Shown: positions 5,894-7,122 of the stretch, in pieces
Position numbering within the stretch: the first letter of the stretch is position 1
Layout: each line of letters opens with the position of its first letter
Source of the DNA: an uncultured Clostridium sp.
Lineage (GTDB): Bacteria; Bacillota; Clostridia; Lachnospirales; Lachnospiraceae
Assembly (NCBI GenBank): GCA_958349075.1
Contig: CATWBR010000234.1
Location: 1-7,122 of the forward strand
Reading direction: 5' to 3'
Length of the DNA: 7,122 nt
The notes under the pieces: model-generated
Database searches by the model: none
Told to the model about the DNA's origin: nothing
Seen by the model: only the letters and a program-made list of their open reading frames with translations
Made by a program: the position numbers and the translations under genes

Positions 5894-7122
5894 GGAAATA
5901 AATAAATGCGGTGTAGGTGCTGCTTACAACCACCAGAGTGGACAGGAATAAGAGCACAATCATCACGGCGATATCTCCATACGATACGGATTCCTCATCA
6001 AAAATATGAGCCCTAAGTCGGGGGAAAAGAGCCTGTACCGGACCGCACAGGAGAATTCCCAGGGCGGCGAGAAACAGAATCTTGTTGTTGGCAAAGAGCC
6101 CCGCATTCCAGAGTCCGCGGGTGGGGCGGATCATGGCTTTTGCCAGGTGTACGGCAAAGGTCATACTGGGAGCGCGGAACAGGAGCCAGCCGAAAATGAC
6201 TACGGTCATCGCATACAGATGGCCCAGAAATTTAAAAGGGTTTTTATCCAGCAGTTTTTTCAGCCAGAGCCGTTCCAACAGGATAAAAATACCGTGATAG
6301 ATTCCCCAGAGAATAAACGTCATGCTGGCGCCGTGCCAGAGGCCGGTTGCGAGGAATACAATAAAGAGGTTTACGCAGGTTCTCGAAAGTCCTTTCCGGT
6401 TGCCTCCCAGGGGAATATACAGATAGTCCCTGAACCAGGTTGAAAGGGAGATATGCCACCGTCTCCAGAACTCGGTGATAGAGGAGGAGAGATAGGGGTA
6501 ATTAAAGTTTTCCTCATAGTAAAACCCGAAAATGCGTCCCAGCCCGATTGCCATGTCCGAATAGCCGGAAAAATCATAATATATTTGAAGTGTGTATAAA
6601 ATCACAGCCAGCCAGGCGGTGACGGTTCCGATCTGCTCCGACGGAACGCCCATGATATAGTCGACGGACTGGCCGAATGTATTAGCCAGCAAAACCTTCT
6701 TTGCAAGGCCGTATACAAAACGTTTGATCCCGTAGAACTGCATGGAAAGTGTCTCGGTCCGGTCTGTAAGCTGTCCGGCAATCTGGTGGTATTTAACGAT
6801 GGGGCCCGACAGAATCTGCGGGAACAGAAAAATGTAAAGCGCCATGTGGAACAGGTTCTTCTGAGCCGGGCTTTTGCCGCGGTAGACATCGACCACATAG
6901 GAGATGGCCTGAAAGGTATAAAAAGAGATGCCGAGGGGGAGAACGATATTCCTCAGAGAAAAAAGTTCCGTTCCGGCAAGGCGTCCCACCGTTGTTACAA
7001 AGAAATTATAGTATTTAAAATATCCGAGGATCCCCAGGGTAATAACGGAAAATCCCGCCACGGTCAGTTTCCCCAGAACGGTACGGTTTCCTGCAGCGTC
7101 CAGGCACAGACCGGCCGTGTAG
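5886..7122 (-). CDS. AlgI-like MBOAT family O-acyltransferase, 5' end outside window
   Basis: This membrane-bound O-acyltransferase is the multi-helix component that passes an acyl group from the cytoplasm across the membrane for glycan acylation, as AlgI does in alginate. The frame is open to the right edge. The GTG at 7061 is internal because 20 further in-frame residues with membrane-protein character precede it and none is a start codon. Some tens of N-terminal residues are therefore missing compared with the usual 460-500. Numbering from 7061, family landmarks are LPLGISFYTFQAISYVVDVY (41-60), LFPQILSGPIVKY (79-91), YYDFSGYSDMAIGLG (161-175), TEFWRRWHISLSTWFRDYLY (196-215), IPLGGN (216-221), and GLWHG (240-244) with the catalytic His243. 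All are intact. The C-terminus is hydrophobic and ends FIYFQF. It is the upstream gene of a pair with the DHHW gene, 27 bp apart. The promoter is outside the window. I call it AlgI-like and not algI because the acceptor polysaccharide is unknown. Confidence 0.95.
   Translation of the reverse strand, partial: YTAGLCLDAAGNRTVLGKLTVAGFSVITLGILGYFKYYNFFVTTVGRLAGTELFSLRNIVLPLGISFYTFQAISYVVDVYRGKSPAQKNLFHMALYIFLFPQILSGPIVKYHQIAGQLTDRTETLSMQFYGIKRFVYGLAKKVLLANTFGQSVDYIMGVPSEQIGTVTAWLAVILYTLQIYYDFSGYSDMAIGLGRIFGFYYEENFNYPYLSSSITEFWRRWHISLSTWFRDYLYIPLGGNRKGLSRTCVNLFIVFLATGLWHGASMTFILWGIYHGIFILLERLWLKKLLDKNPFKFLGHLYAMTVVIFGWLLFRAPSMTFAVHLAKAMIRPTRGLWNAGLFANNKILFLAALGILLCGPVQALFPRLRAHIFDEESVSYGDIAVMIVLLFLSTLVVVSSTYTAFIYFQF

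Noticed and set aside
1..7122. Mobile element, phage, CRISPR, toxin-antitoxin or defence system
   Set aside because: No transposase, integrase, regularly spaced repeats, terminal inverted repeats or recognisable defence domains were seen. The gene content is ordinary chromosomal transport and envelope functions.

Overview
The window looks like chromosomal DNA from an anaerobic Bacillota of class Clostridia, most likely a Lachnospiraceae-type gut organism. This is inferred from strong AGGAGG/AAGGAG ribosome binding sites, intermediate base composition, a Gram-positive type lipoprotein signal, and protein families common in that group. The genus cannot be fixed from the sequence. There are six protein genes, two of them cut by the window edges. 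I see no tRNA, rRNA, CRISPR array, insertion sequence, integrase or phage gene.

Layout. Positions 1-1106 (+) hold the C-terminal part of a multi-pass membrane transporter-like protein with an internal two-fold repeat. A 17-bp perfect hairpin (1141-1179) then separates it from a convergent gene, 1184-1681 (-), for a small orphan lipoprotein. A roughly 300-bp divergent intergenic region (1682-1989) carries promoter candidates on both strands and a structured leader for a MATE-family efflux protein, 1990-3396 (+). Fifty bases downstream in the same direction lies a cytoplasmic protein with a DUF4026-like body and a C-terminal DUF2314-like domain, 3447-4688 (+). A second bidirectional terminator (4701-4746) separates it from a convergent two-gene operon on the minus strand. 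That operon encodes an AlgI-like MBOAT acyltransferase (5886 to beyond 7122, 5' end outside the window), followed after 27 bp by an AlgJ/AlgX-like DHHW protein (4758-5858).

How the genes work together. The only clear functional pair is MBOAT plus DHHW. By analogy with alginate AlgI/AlgJ/AlgX, the membrane MBOAT passes an acyl (usually acetyl) group across the membrane, and the membrane-anchored DHHW protein, which keeps its Asp-x-His-Trp and Ser motifs, places it on an extracellular polysaccharide or another surface acceptor. No glycan synthesis gene is in view, so the acceptor is unknown. MATE and DUF4026/DUF2314 are probably co-transcribed, but no functional link is evident. I found no convincing new multi-gene system. 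The best leads are the orphan lipoprotein, the DUF4026-DUF2314 protein beside an efflux pump, the competing hairpins in the MATE leader, and the polysaccharide-acylation pair with no visible substrate locus.
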